Below are positions 25,760 through 34,359 of a stretch of DNA of 64,000 bases, one piece after another. The position numbers and the translations under genes are program-made. Position 1 is the first letter of the stretch. Every line of letters begins with the position of its first letter. The stretch lies in assembly GCF_039566955.1 (NCBI RefSeq), contig NZ_CP154796.1, forward strand, positions 124,001 to 188,000. The letters run 5' to 3'. Origin of the DNA: Micromonospora sp. DSM 45708 (lineage in GTDB: Bacteria; Actinomycetota; Actinomycetes; Mycobacteriales; Micromonosporaceae). The notes beneath the pieces are model-generated. The model saw only the letters and a list, made by a program, of their open reading frames with translations, was not told the origin of the DNA and ran no database searches.

Positions 25760-26326
25760 TCAGCTCACCGGGGCGAGCGGCTGGGCCGGCACCGGCTGCT
25801 CGCCGACCGCGGCGCGCTTGCGGGCCCGGTGCGCCGCCACGTGCGAGCGGGTGGCGCAGCGCTCCGAGCAGAACCGCCGGCAGCAGTTGGACGAGGTGTC
25901 CAGGTAGACGTTGCCGCAGCGCTCGTCCGCGCAGACGCCGAACCGGGCGCTGCCGTACTCGCAGAGCCAGACCGACAGGCCCCAGACCGCGCCGGCCAGG
26001 TATTCGGCGGAGACCGAGGCGCCCCGGCTGGTCACGTGCATGTGCCAGTCGGAGGAGTCGTGCCCGGAGATGCGGGGCTGCACCGGGAACGCCTCCAGCA
26101 GCGCGTTCAGCTCCGTCACCGCGTCGGCGTCCCGACCGGAGGTGCCGTACTCGAAGACGTCCCGGAGGCGCTTCTGCGCCCGCCGGAAGATCGCCAGGTC
26201 CCGCTCCGCGACCTCGTCGCGCATCCAGGCGTTCTCGTCCGGGAAGAGGGCCCGCAGGCCGTCCAGGTCGTCCAGCCGGGCGTTGACGAGCTCGACCCCG
26301 GTCCGGGCGTACGCGTCGAAGTTCAC
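25760..26326 (-). CDS. CGNR zinc-finger protein (ABATE-domain regulator)
   Basis: 188 aa. An N-terminal ABATE-like stress-sensing domain (LVNARLDDLDGLRALF, ELNALLEAFPVQPRI) and a C-terminal treble-clef finger with four cysteines, CADERCGNVYLDTSSNCCRRFCSERC, then basic ATRSHVAAHRARKR. CGNR proteins are thought to be DNA-binding regulators. GTG at 26326 has TACCGT 6 nt upstream on the minus strand (leaderless type). Confidence 0.85.
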   Translation of the reverse strand: MNFDAYARTGVELVNARLDDLDGLRALFPDENAWMRDEVAERDLAIFRRAQKRLRDVFEYGTSGRDADAVTELNALLEAFPVQPRISGHDSSDWHMHVTSRGASVSAEYLAGAVWGLSVWLCEYGSARFGVCADERCGNVYLDTSSNCCRRFCSERCATRSHVAAHRARKRAAVGEQPVPAQPLAPVS

Positions 26327-26344
26327 GGACCAACGGTAGACGAC

Positions 26345-27511
26345 TCAGCGCGGACGTGGCGCGTCGATGTAGTGGGGCAGAAACCGCGCGTAACCGTCTG
26401 TGATGAGGCTCTCGCTTTCGCGTACGCCCACGCCGGCCGACTCGCCGTCCACGACCCAGCTTCCGAGCACCATGTGGTTGCCGTCGAACCGGGGCAACGC
26501 GCGGAACTCCTGGAAGCAGAAGCCCTCGTCGCCGTAGATCCCCGGGTTGGTGATCTCCGTGCCGGCGGTCACGATGCGTACCGAGCCGCCCTCGCGGCCG
26601 AGCAGCGGCTTGGCCACGTACTCGGTCATCTGACGGGGCGAGTCCAGGTGTGCCGGCAGCAGCAGCTCGTGCCCGGGGTACAGCTCCCAGAGCACGGCCA
26701 GCAGCGCCTTGTTCGACAGCAGCAGCTTCCAGGCCGGCTCGATCCAGGTGGTCGGCGTGCCCGGATCCAGCGCCGGCGGCCCGTACGGCTCGGCGAGCAT
26801 CCACTCCCACGGGTAGAGCTTGAAGCAGGTGGTGATCGGCCGGTCGTCGCCGTCGACGAAACGCCGCCCGTCCCAGCCGACCCGCTGGATCGGCATGAGC
26901 GTCACGTCCAGCCCCGCCTGGCGGGCCGTCTCGGCGAGGTAGCCGGCGGTGATCTGGTCCTCGCCCGACTCCTCCTCGTTCGACCAGAGCACGTGCACCC
27001 GGGGGTCGTGCAGCCCGGCGCCGATCTTGGCCCACGCGCCGACCAGCCGTTCGTGCAGGCTGTTCCACTGGTCCGCGTCCGGGTGGGTGTGCTCCAGCCA
27101 GTACCACTGCACGATGCTGGCCTCGACCAGCGCGGTCGGGGTGTCCGCGTTGTACTCCAGCATCTTCGGCGGCCAGGTGCCGTCGTAGGCGAGGTCGAAG
27201 CGGCCGTAGAGCGTCGGCGGGGCCTCCCGCAGCGAGCGCGCGACCGCCTCGGCGGCCCACTCCGGGATGCCGAACTCGGCGTACCGGCGGCGGGCCACCA
27301 CATGCTCGGCGGCGGCCACCGACATCCGGTGCAGCTCCTCGGTCGCCTCCTCCAGGCGGAGCACCTCGTCCAGCGTGAACGCGTACGCCGCGGTCTCGTC
27401 CCAGTACGACATGATCTCGCCGTCGGGCAGCTCGGTGTCGACGTACACCAGGCCCTGGGCCCGGATGGTGTCGTCCCAGTCGGGGCGCGGTGTGCTGGCC
27501 TCGCGGCGCAC
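26345..27511 (-). CDS. Glutathionylspermidine synthase-like ATP-grasp ligase
   Basis: 388 aa of the GSP_synth family (E. coli YgiC/YjfC relatives). YDGTWPPKMLEYNADTPTALVEASIVQW holds the substrate and Mg-binding residues. KLYPWEWML, KPLLGREGGSVRIV (ATP lysine) and FCFQEFRALP also match. It forms an amide bond at the expense of ATP, but actinobacteria lack glutathione, so the real substrate is unknown. GTG 27511 lies one base after the stop of the upstream lipoprotein gene, giving a tight two-gene unit. Confidence 0.82.
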   Translation of the reverse strand: MRREASTPRPDWDDTIRAQGLVYVDTELPDGEIMSYWDETAAYAFTLDEVLRLEEATEELHRMSVAAAEHVVARRRYAEFGIPEWAAEAVARSLREAPPTLYGRFDLAYDGTWPPKMLEYNADTPTALVEASIVQWYWLEHTHPDADQWNSLHERLVGAWAKIGAGLHDPRVHVLWSNEEESGEDQITAGYLAETARQAGLDVTLMPIQRVGWDGRRFVDGDDRPITTCFKLYPWEWMLAEPYGPPALDPGTPTTWIEPAWKLLLSNKALLAVLWELYPGHELLLPAHLDSPRQMTEYVAKPLLGREGGSVRIVTAGTEITNPGIYGDEGFCFQEFRALPRFDGNHMVLGSWVVDGESAGVGVRESESLITDGYARFLPHYIDAPRPR

Positions 27512-27512
27512 G

Positions 27513-27785
27513 TCAGCCGCCGCAGGAGGCGAGGAAGGTGCCGAAGCCGCCACGGTCGGGCAGCGCGGCGGTGGATGGCGCGGTGTCGCCGCGCGTGGCG
27601 ACCGGTGCGGGGACCCGCAGCGCCACCGCGACGGTGTCGCCGCCCCCGCCGGCCGGCCCGAGGGCGCAGTCGTCATCGTCGTCGTCGTAGCCGTTGTTGC
27701 AGCCGGAGAGCGCGAGCGCCAGCGCGGTCAGCGCGCCGAGCTGCACGGTGGCGGAGCGGAGCCGGCGGCGGGGGTGTCGTTCCAC
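27513..27785 (-). CDS. Small lipoprotein with poly-Asp run, partner of the GspS-like ligase
   Basis: About 90 aa. Basic N-terminus, hydrophobic ALTALALALSGC lipobox, then NNGYDDDDDDCALG and a Gly/Pro/Ala-rich tail ending CGG. It is the upstream half of a two-gene unit with the ATP-grasp ligase, reminiscent of E. coli ygiB-ygiC, where a small lipoprotein precedes the ligase. Start chosen at GTG 27785 because TACAAC lies 6 nt upstream; GTG 27812 is an alternative. Confidence 0.68.
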   Translation of the reverse strand: MERHPRRRLRSATVQLGALTALALALSGCNNGYDDDDDDCALGPAGGGGDTVAVALRVPAPVATRGDTAPSTAALPDRGGFGTFLASCGG

Positions 27786-27858
27786 GTGAACGTTGTAGCC
27801 GATCGTCGCCACTTCGGGTACCCGGCGGGAGGTCGGGGGCGGGGGTTACGCTCGGCTC

Positions 27859-28779
27859 ATGCTCCGTTCCGTCATCCTCGCCGCCTCCCGGTCATCCCAG
27901 GTGGAGCGGCTCGTCGCGACGGCCCCGTTCACCCGGGACGTCGTCCGCCGGTTCGTCGCCGGCGCCGGCACCGACGACGCGTTGCGCGCGACCCGCGCAC
28001 TCGTCGGCGACGGCCAAGCGGTCACCCTCGACTATCTGGGCGAGGACACCACCACCCCGGAGCAGGCGAACGCCACCCGGGACGAATATCTCACCCTGCT
28101 GCGCCTGCTCGGCGCCGCCGGCCTCACCCCGGCCGCCGAGGTCAGCGTGAAGCTGTCCGCGCTCGGCCAGGCGTTCGACGAGCAGTTCGCGTACGACAAC
28201 GCGCGGCAGATCTGCGTGGCGGCCGACGCGGCCGGCACCACTGTCACGCTGGACATGGAGGACCACACCACCACCGACTCGACGCTGGACGTGCTGGCCA
28301 AGCTGCGCAAGGACCACCCGTCGACCGGCGCGGTGCTCCAGGCGTACCTGCGGCGGACCGAGTCGGACTGCCGCGAGCTGGCCGCCGCCGGGTCCCGGGT
28401 GCGGCTGTGCAAGGGCGCGTACAAGGAGCCGGAGTCGGTGGCCTACCAGTCCGCCCGCGAGGTGGACAAGTCGTACGTGCGCTGCATGAACGTGCTGATG
28501 GCCGGTGACGGCTACCCGATGCTCGCCACCCACGACCCGCGCCTGATCGCCATCGGCGAGGACCGGGCGCGCTGGTTCGACCGCGACCCGGGCCGGTTCG
28601 AGTTCCAGATGCTCTACGGCATCCGCCCGGAGGAGCAGCAGCGCCTGGTCGGCGAGGGTTACACGGTGCGCACCTACGTCCCCTACGGCGACCAGTGGTA
28701 CGGCTACCTGATGCGCCGGCTGGCCGAGCGACCGGCCAACCTGGCGTTCTTCGGCCGTGCGGTGATGTCGAAGAAGTGA
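27859..28779 (+). CDS. Proline dehydrogenase
   Basis: 306 aa monofunctional ProDH barrel (PutA PRODH domain). Oxidises proline to pyrroline-5-carboxylate with FAD. LTPAAEVSVKLSALGQ, VTLDMEDHTTTDSTLDVL, VLQAYLRRTESDC, RVRLCKGAYKEPESVAY and the final TYVPYGDQWYGYLMRRLAERPAN supply the FAD and proline contacts. TACGCT (27847-27852) lies 6 nt before ATG 27859. In M. tuberculosis this spot is near proC, a biosynthetic proline gene. Confidence 0.94.
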   Translation: MLRSVILAASRSSQVERLVATAPFTRDVVRRFVAGAGTDDALRATRALVGDGQAVTLDYLGEDTTTPEQANATRDEYLTLLRLLGAAGLTPAAEVSVKLSALGQAFDEQFAYDNARQICVAADAAGTTVTLDMEDHTTTDSTLDVLAKLRKDHPSTGAVLQAYLRRTESDCRELAAAGSRVRLCKGAYKEPESVAYQSAREVDKSYVRCMNVLMAGDGYPMLATHDPRLIAIGEDRARWFDRDPGRFEFQMLYGIRPEEQQRLVGEGYTVRTYVPYGDQWYGYLMRRLAERPANLAFFGRAVMSKK

Positions 28780-28780
28780 G

Positions 28781-28957
28781 TCAGTCGTTCGACCAGGTCC
28801 GGGTGCAGAGCACGAGGCGGTAGCCGTCCGGGTCGGCGAACGTGATCCCCCACCTGTCCCAGTACGGGCCGGCGGAGACCCTGGTCCCGCCGGCCCGTTC
28901 CCGTCTCGCCACCAGGCGAGCGGCATGCCGGTGATCGTGCGACCTCAGGTCGGGTTG
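28781..28957 (-). pseudogene. Remnant of a VOC-family (glyoxalase/bleomycin-resistance) gene
   Basis: The minus strand reads SHDHRHAARLVARRERAGGT, SAGPYWDRWGITFADPDGYR and LVLCTRTWSND then a stop. The GP-YWDRWG-TFADPDGYRLVL block is the C-terminal strand-turn signature of VOC proteins. Only about 55-60 codons remain; upstream in frame is a stop near 28963 and the TetR-type promoter of the divergent hydrolase. A 5'-deleted gene is the simplest reading. Confidence 0.6.
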
Positions 28958-28967
28958 GGGTCAAGCC

Positions 28968-28999
28968 TTGACGCATAAAGCTAATGCCATTAGCTTTAT
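28968..28999 (+). promoter_or_regulatory. Promoter and 25-bp TetR-type operator of the hydrolase-tetR operon
   Basis: TTGACG (-35, 28968-28973), 17-bp spacer, TAGCTT (-10, 28991-28996). Overlapping it is a palindrome with perfect 12-bp arms, ATAAAGCTAATG (28975-28986) and CATTAGCTTTAT (28988-28999), separated by one base. Binding would block the promoter. The A+T-rich palindrome stands out from its surroundings. It is most likely the site of the TetR protein encoded by the operon. Confidence 0.75.
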
Positions 29000-29003
29000 G
29001 GCT

Positions 29004-29798
29004 ATGACAGTTAGCCAGGTGGCGCGGGACGGCGGGACGATCGCGTACGAGGTACACGGCGCGGGGCCGCTGGTGGTGCTCGCACACGGCATGGGGGAGA
29101 ACCGGGCGGCGTTCCGGCACCTGCTGCCGCTGCTGGTGGCGGCCGGCTACCGGGTCGCTCCGATCGACGTACGCGGGCACGGCGACTCCAGCCCGCACTG
29201 GCCCACGTACGCCCCGGCCGAGGTCGGTGGCGACCTGCTCGCCGTGGTGCGCGAGCTGGGCGGCGGGCCGGCCACGCTGGTCGGCAGCTCGTCCAGCGGG
29301 GCCGGCGTGGTCTTCGCCGCCGCCGACGCGCCGGAGCTGGTCAGCGGCATCGTGCAGATCAGCCCGTTCGTCGGTCAGCCCAAGCCGAATCCGCTGCTGC
29401 GCGTCGCGCAGGCCGCCGTGCTGCGCAGCCCACGACTGTTCGGGATGTTCCACCGCACGCTCTTCCCCTGCGGGCGGCCGGCCGACGACGCCGCGTACCG
29501 CAAGGAACTGGTCGCCAAGCTGCGCGGCCGGATGGACGCGGTACGCGGCGTGGTCGCGCAGGTCGACCCGCACTGGACCGCGCGGGCACGGGAGGTGCGA
29601 CAGCCGGTGCTGGTGCTGATGGGCACGAAGGACCCGGACTTCCCCGACCCCGGTGCCGAGGCCCGCGCCGCCCGCCGGCAGTTCGCCGTCGCCGAGGCGC
29701 GCATGATCGCCGACTCCGGCCACTACCCGCACGCCGACCAGCCCGACGCCACCTCCGCCGACCTGGTCGAGTTCCTGGCGGTGACCGCGCGTGCCTAG
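29004..29798 (+). CDS. Alpha/beta hydrolase
   Basis: 264 aa. VVLAHGMGENRAAFRHLLPLL (oxyanion HG), nucleophile Ser in LVGSSSSGAGVVFAAA (about residue 93), acid in LVLMGTKDPDFPDP, and catalytic His in IADSGHYPHADQP. No lid or substrate clue. First gene of a three-gene operon with a TetR regulator, so it may detoxify or process the TetR ligand. ATG 29004 lies 7 nt after the -10, so the mRNA is predicted leaderless; an in-frame ATG at 28998 would fall before the predicted transcription start. Confidence 0.87.
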   Translation: MTVSQVARDGGTIAYEVHGAGPLVVLAHGMGENRAAFRHLLPLLVAAGYRVAPIDVRGHGDSSPHWPTYAPAEVGGDLLAVVRELGGGPATLVGSSSSGAGVVFAAADAPELVSGIVQISPFVGQPKPNPLLRVAQAAVLRSPRLFGMFHRTLFPCGRPADDAAYRKELVAKLRGRMDAVRGVVAQVDPHWTARAREVRQPVLVLMGTKDPDFPDPGAEARAARRQFAVAEARMIADSGHYPHADQPDATSADLVEFLAVTARA

Positions 29799-30360
29799 GG
29801 CCGGCCTGACCCCGGCGACGGTGGTCCGGGAGGCCGCCGTGCTGGCCGACGAGGTCGGCCACGACCGGCTCACCCTGGCCGCGCTCGCCGGCCGCCTCGG
29901 CGTCGCGCTGCCCAGCCTCTACAAGCACGTGCGGGGCGTGGACGCGCTGCACCAGAAGCTCGCCGTGCTCGCCACCACCGAGATCGCCGACGTGCTGACC
30001 AGCGCCGCCGCGGGCCGGGCCGGCGACGACGCGTTGCGCGCGGTCGCCACCGCCTACCGGGCGTACGCCCGGCGACACCCCGGCCGCTACCCGGCCACCC
30101 AGCGCGCGCCCGACCCCACCGACCCCGAGCACCTGGCCGCCGCCGAGCGCGCGGTCGGCGCGATCTTCGCGATCCTGCGCGGGTACGGCGTCGACGGGGA
30201 CGCGGCCGTCGACGCCACCCGGATGTTCCGGGCCACCGTGCACGGCTTCGTCACGCTGGAGGCGGCGGGTGGATTCGGGCTGCCCCGCGACGTCGACCGC
30301 TCGTTCGACCGGATGATCGACGGGCTCGACCTCGCGTACCGCGGCTGGCGGTCCCGATGA
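29791..30360 (+). CDS. TetR/AcrR-family transcriptional regulator (TetR_C WHG-type)
   Basis: 189 aa. N-terminal HTH (LTLAALAGRLGVALPSLYKHVRGVDALHQKLAVLA, residues about 28-62) and a C-terminal ligand domain ending VHGFVTLEAAGGFGLPRDVDRSFDRMIDGLDL, the WHG-type TetR_C. The start GTG overlaps the hydrolase stop by 8 bp. It probably autoregulates through the palindrome at 28975-28999. Confidence 0.88.
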   Translation: MPRAGLTPATVVREAAVLADEVGHDRLTLAALAGRLGVALPSLYKHVRGVDALHQKLAVLATTEIADVLTSAAAGRAGDDALRAVATAYRAYARRHPGRYPATQRAPDPTDPEHLAAAERAVGAIFAILRGYGVDGDAAVDATRMFRATVHGFVTLEAAGGFGLPRDVDRSFDRMIDGLDLAYRGWRSR

Positions 30361-30692
30361 GGGCCGTGCTGCTCGGCGTCATCTTCCTGCTGGAGCTGGC
30401 GCTGCTGGCCGCGGCCGGCCTCTGGGGCTGCACGCTCGACGCGGGTTGGCCGGTACGGCTGCTCGCCGGCCTGGGCGCGCCGCTGATCCTGGCCCTGGTC
30501 TGGGGGTTGTTCTGCTCGCCCCGCGCCAACGTGCCGCTGCCCGCCCCGGCCAAGCTCGGCGTCCAGGCCGCCTGCTTCCTCACCGGCGGAGTGCTGCTGA
30601 CCCTGACCGGCCACCTCCTCGCGGGCGCGGCGCTGGTGCTGCTCTGGTCCCTCACCAAGACGCTCCTGATCCGCGCCGGCGACCCCGTCTGA
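30357..30692 (+). CDS. YrdB family protein (DUF2568), small membrane protein
   Basis: 111 aa with four predicted TM helices (VIFLLELALLAAAGLW, LLAGLGAPLILALVWGLF, LGVQAACFLTGGVLLTL, LLAGAALVLLWSLTK) and the family motif WGLFCSPRA between the second and third. Its ATG overlaps the tetR stop (ATGA), making it the third gene of the operon. Function unknown. Confidence 0.82.
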   Translation: MRAVLLGVIFLLELALLAAAGLWGCTLDAGWPVRLLAGLGAPLILALVWGLFCSPRANVPLPAPAKLGVQAACFLTGGVLLTLTGHLLAGAALVLLWSLTKTLLIRAGDPV

Positions 30693-30890
30693 CCGCGCTT
30701 CCCACCCGGGGCGGCCGGATCTTGGCACGAGGACGCCCTCGGAGGGTCGGATCGATACCAGGATCTCGGTGAACTCCACGAAGCGTGGAAGCCGAGGCCC
30801 CCTGTGCGGGCCGTTTTCTTCCAAGATCTGGTGCGGGGATTACTTGCAGACCTCTTTCCCGGAACGCCCGATTGGTCGTACCCTTCGCCG

Positions 30891-32912
30891 GTGACCGACG
30901 GCGACGAGGAGCCCCCGGGCCGGGCAGCCGACGGCGACGAGCCGTGCGTCGGGACCGACGGCGCGGGGCAGCACCCCCGCGCCGAGGCCGACGAGGTGCC
31001 GCTGAGCCCGACCCCGGCAGCGAAGACCCCGACGGATGGTCCGCCCCCGTCGCCGCTGGACCCGGTCACACCCCGACCGGACGCGTCCAGCCCGCCAGCG
31101 GGAGCCGCGGTCCCGAGCCCTCCTGTGCCCGAGTCGAGCGAGGACAGCAGCCCCGACGCGAGCACCTTCGTGGCCTCGGAGGTGGACGCCTGCGTCCCCG
31201 CCGTGACGGCGGCCCTGCCCGAGCCGAGGCCGACCGGCCCCGCCGCGAAGCCGGCCGCTCCGGAACCGAGCCCGGCCACCCCTGCCCCCGTACCACCTGC
31301 CCCCGTACCACCTGCCCCGGAACCGTCTGCGCCGACCGCGCCGGAGTTGCCTGGCACGGCGCCACCTGCGCCGGACCCGCCCACGCCGGCATCGACCGCC
31401 CCGGCGGCGGGCGCCACACCGCACGCCTCGGCGTCGACCGAACCGGGGTCGACCGCCCCCACGGCGAGCGCCACCGAACCGAGCGAGCCGACGGCGAGCG
31501 CCACCGAACCGAGCGAGCCGGCGTCGGTCGTGCCGCCACCGAGCGAGCCGGCGTCGGTCGTGCCGGAACCGAGCGAGCCGGCGTCGGCGGCGTCGAGCGC
31601 GGCTCCGCCCGCACCGTTCACCTGGCCGGCACAGGCGGCCGTCGTACCCGCTGTGCCCGCCCCGACCGGGAAACGCCGGCGGTGGCCGCTCTGGACCGTG
31701 CTCGGGCTGGCCCTGGGGCTGGTCGCGGGCGCGGTGCCCGGCGTACTCCTGCGGCAGTTGTCGCCGGACGCGGCCGGGCGGCCGGCGGCGGGCCGGGAGG
31801 CCCCCGGTACGGCGGCCGAGCGGCAACTCGCCGCGCGGATGGTCGCGCAGCTCGACCGGCAGGGCAGCGCGCTGCTGCGCGGCGACCGGGCCGGATTCCT
31901 CGCCGTAGCGGAGTCGACCGTGCGGCCGGCGCTCACCCGGCGGTACGCGGCGCTGCGGGCGCTCCGGGTCACGACGTGGCGGCCGACCACCGAGCGGGTG
32001 CCGGTGGCGGTGGACGGGCAGCCCGGTCAGTGGCGGCTGACCGTGACGGTGGGCTACTGCTTCGTGGTGCCGGGTTGCGCGCCGAGCACGGTGGAGCTGG
32101 GCACCCGGTGGCGGGTGGTGGGGGAGCAGCCGCGCCTGATCGCGGTGGAACCGTCCCGGACGGACCCGACCGGCGTCCGCCCGTGGGAGGTGGACGAGCT
32201 GGCCGTGGCGGTCGGGAAGCGGGCGCTGGTGGCCACCACGCCGGCCCAGCGGGCCAAGCTGCCCGGCCTGCTCGCCCAGGCCGAGGCCGCGGCCCGGACC
32301 GCCGACCGGTACGCGGTCGGCCCGCCGCCGGACCGGTACCTGGTCTACTACGCCGGCCGGGCCGAGTGGCAGCGCTGGTACGGCGGTGGCCGCCCGAAGT
32401 GGACCGCCGGTTACGCGGTGGGCGTCGGGGGTGGCCGCCACGACGTCGTGCTCAACGCGCAGAGCCTGGCCCCGGCCGGCGTCGACGACCTGCTCCGGCA
32501 CGAGTTGACGCACGCCGCCTCGCTGCCCGACCAGGGCTACGCGGACCACGCGGCCTGGTGGCTGGTGGAGGGGCTGGCCGAGTACGCCGGCGCGGACGGT
32601 CAGCCGGTGGACCGCTACGAGGGCCTGGCCGAGGTGCGCAAGCTGGTCCGGGGCGGGTGGTCCGGCCGGCTCGACGCGGTGGCGCCGGCCGACGACGCGA
32701 CCGATGCCCGGGTCGGCGGCGCCTACGGCGTCGGGTACCTGGCGGTGCGCCACCTGGTCGACCGGTACGGCGAGCAGCGGGTGCTGGACTTCTTCCGGGC
32801 CGTGGTGCACGAGCGCCGCTCCCCGGACGTGGCCGCCGACGAGGTGTTCGGCGACGAGTGGGCGACGCTGCACGACGACTGCGTCGCCTACGTCCGGTCG
32901 GCCGCCGGTTGA
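30891..32912 (+). CDS. Membrane-anchored gluzincin-type metallopeptidase with long Pro/Ala-rich cytoplasmic tail
   Basis: 673 aa. Residues 1 to about 260 are Pro/Ala/Ser/Glu-rich and low-complexity, with PSEPAS and TASATEPSEP repeats. KRRRWPLWTVLGLALGLVAGAVPGVLL (about 265-290) is a single TM. The extracytoplasmic part ends in a peptidase-MA-like domain with RHELTHAASLP (zinc HExxH) and, about 25 residues later, WWLVEGLAEY (third ligand Glu). Substrate unknown. GTG 30891 lies 6 nt after TACCCT (30879-30884). Confidence 0.75.
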   Translation: MTDGDEEPPGRAADGDEPCVGTDGAGQHPRAEADEVPLSPTPAAKTPTDGPPPSPLDPVTPRPDASSPPAGAAVPSPPVPESSEDSSPDASTFVASEVDACVPAVTAALPEPRPTGPAAKPAAPEPSPATPAPVPPAPVPPAPEPSAPTAPELPGTAPPAPDPPTPASTAPAAGATPHASASTEPGSTAPTASATEPSEPTASATEPSEPASVVPPPSEPASVVPEPSEPASAASSAAPPAPFTWPAQAAVVPAVPAPTGKRRRWPLWTVLGLALGLVAGAVPGVLLRQLSPDAAGRPAAGREAPGTAAERQLAARMVAQLDRQGSALLRGDRAGFLAVAESTVRPALTRRYAALRALRVTTWRPTTERVPVAVDGQPGQWRLTVTVGYCFVVPGCAPSTVELGTRWRVVGEQPRLIAVEPSRTDPTGVRPWEVDELAVAVGKRALVATTPAQRAKLPGLLAQAEAAARTADRYAVGPPPDRYLVYYAGRAEWQRWYGGGRPKWTAGYAVGVGGGRHDVVLNAQSLAPAGVDDLLRHELTHAASLPDQGYADHAAWWLVEGLAEYAGADGQPVDRYEGLAEVRKLVRGGWSGRLDAVAPADDATDARVGGAYGVGYLAVRHLVDRYGEQRVLDFFRAVVHERRSPDVAADEVFGDEWATLHDDCVAYVRSAAG

Positions 32913-32970
32913 GCGGCGACCCGACGCGCCGAGGCGTCGACACCGGTCGACGGGTCGTAGCATGGGCCGG

Positions 32971-34359
32971 GTGGCCCGCACCCCCTCGCCGCGGCTGCCC
33001 GCGGCCCGCCGCCCCCGTCTCGTCACCGCCCTCCTCGCCGCCGTCGCGCTGACCGGCACCACCGCCGCCAGGTGCGGTGACGAGACCCCGGCGGTCAGCG
33101 TCGCCGCCGTGGGGCGCGCGCCGGTCGCCGAGGTGATCGACGCGCCGGCCACGGTGACCGCCCGGGCCGCGGCGACGCTCACCGCCCCCGCCGACGGCAC
33201 GGTGGCCGGCCTGAAGGTCCAACCCGGACAGCGGGTCACCCGCGGTCAGGTGCTCGCGGTGATCGACTCGCCGTCGGCGCGGGAGCGCCTCGCCCGGGCC
33301 CGGGACGCGCTGCGCGCGGCGAAGCGCGCCGGCCGGGGCGTCGGCGTCGGCGACCTGGGCGGCACCCGGCGCGGCACCGACCGGGCCGCCGACGAGGCGT
33401 TCGCCGCCGCCCGCGCCGCCGCCGGCAAGGTCGGCGATCCGCAGGCCCGGGCCGCGCTGCTGCTCCAGGTCGAGTCCGCGCAGCGGCAGTACGCGTCGGC
33501 CGCCCGCGCCGCCGACCGCGCGGTGACCGCCGTGCAACGCGGCCTGGCGGGCCTGAACAGCGCCGTCGGCGCGTTGTCGGCCGCGCAGCGCCTCCAGGCC
33601 CAGCAGGCGTACGACCTGGCGAAGGCGACCGTCGACGCGTTGACGCTGCGCGCCCCGATCGCCGGCGTGGTGCAGCCGGGCGGTACCCGGGCGGCGGCGC
33701 CGACCGACCTGGCCGGGTTGCTCGGCGCGGCCGGCGGCGCGGGGGTGCCCGGCCTCGACCCGTCGGCGTCGGGCGCGGCCGGGTCGGGTGGTGGCCCGAC
33801 GGCCGGGGTCGACGACGCGGTGCCGGCCGGTGGCCGGGTCACCGCCGGCACGCCGGTGCTGACCGTGGTGGACATCGGCCGGTTGGGCCTGCTCGCCGAG
33901 GTGGACGAGACGGACGTGCTGCTGGTCCGCGCCGGGGTGTCCGCCTCGGTGGAGCTGGACGCGGTGACCGGCGCGACGTACGAGGCGACGGTCCGCTCGG
34001 TGGACATGCTGCCCACCAGTTCGGCCCGGGGCGGGGTCACCTACCGGGTCCGGCTCGACCTGGGCGCCGGCCGGCTCGGCGAGGAGGCCGCCCCGGCGCC
34101 CCGCCCGGGCATGAACGCGGTGGTCCGGCTCCGGGTCCGGGAGGCGACGGACGCGGTGGCGGTGCCGGCCTCGGCGGTCTTCTCCGCCGACGGGCGGGAC
34201 GCGGTCTGGGTGCTGCGGGACGGCCGGGCGGACCGGGTGCCGGTGACCGTCGGCGTGCAGGGGCAGGATCTGGTGCAGATCGTCGACGGGGTGCGGGCCG
34301 GCGACCGGGTGGTGGTGCGCGGCGCCGACCAGGTGCGCGACGGCCAGGAGCTGCCGTGA
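32971..34359 (+). CDS. HlyD/MacA-type periplasmic adaptor of an ABC efflux system
   Basis: 462 aa. Signal-like N-terminus ([19 protein letters not shown]). Lipoyl-like half ([21 protein letters not shown], later [15 protein letters not shown]) on each side of an Ala-rich coiled coil ([14 protein letters not shown] to [11 protein letters not shown]). Beta-barrel and C-terminal MFP domain ([44 protein letters not shown]). TAGCAT (32958-32963) is 7 nt before GTG 32971. An ATG at 32962 would fall inside the -10. Stop overlaps the next gene. Confidence 0.85.
   Translation: MARTPSPRLPAARRPRLVTALLAAVALTGTTAARCGDETPAVSVAAVGRAPVAEVIDAPATVTARAAATLTAPADGTVAGLKVQPGQRVTRGQVLAVIDSPSARERLARARDALRAAKRAGRGVGVGDLGGTRRGTDRAADEAFAAARAAAGKVGDPQARAALLLQVESAQRQYASAARAADRAVTAVQRGLAGLNSAVGALSAAQRLQAQQAYDLAKATVDALTLRAPIAGVVQPGGTRAAAPTDLAGLLGAAGGAGVPGLDPSASGAAGSGGGPTAGVDDAVPAGGRVTAGTPVLTVVDIGRLGLLAEVDETDVLLVRAGVSASVELDAVTGATYEATVRSVDMLPTSSARGGVTYRVRLDLGAGRLGEEAAPAPRPGMNAVVRLRVREATDAVAVPASAVFSADGRDAVWVLRDGRADRVPVTVGVQGQDLVQIVDGVRAGDRVVVRGADQVRDGQELP

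Noticed and set aside
30718..30828. GATCTTGG/CCAAGATC inverted repeat before the metallopeptidase gene
   Set aside because: 8-bp arms are about 95 bp apart with no supporting structure; may be a degenerate intergenic element, but too weak to list.
30840..33239. 799-codon minus-strand frame opposite the metallopeptidase
   Set aside because: The Arg/Gly repeats mirror the Pro/Ala repeats of the real gene; no start context or domain.
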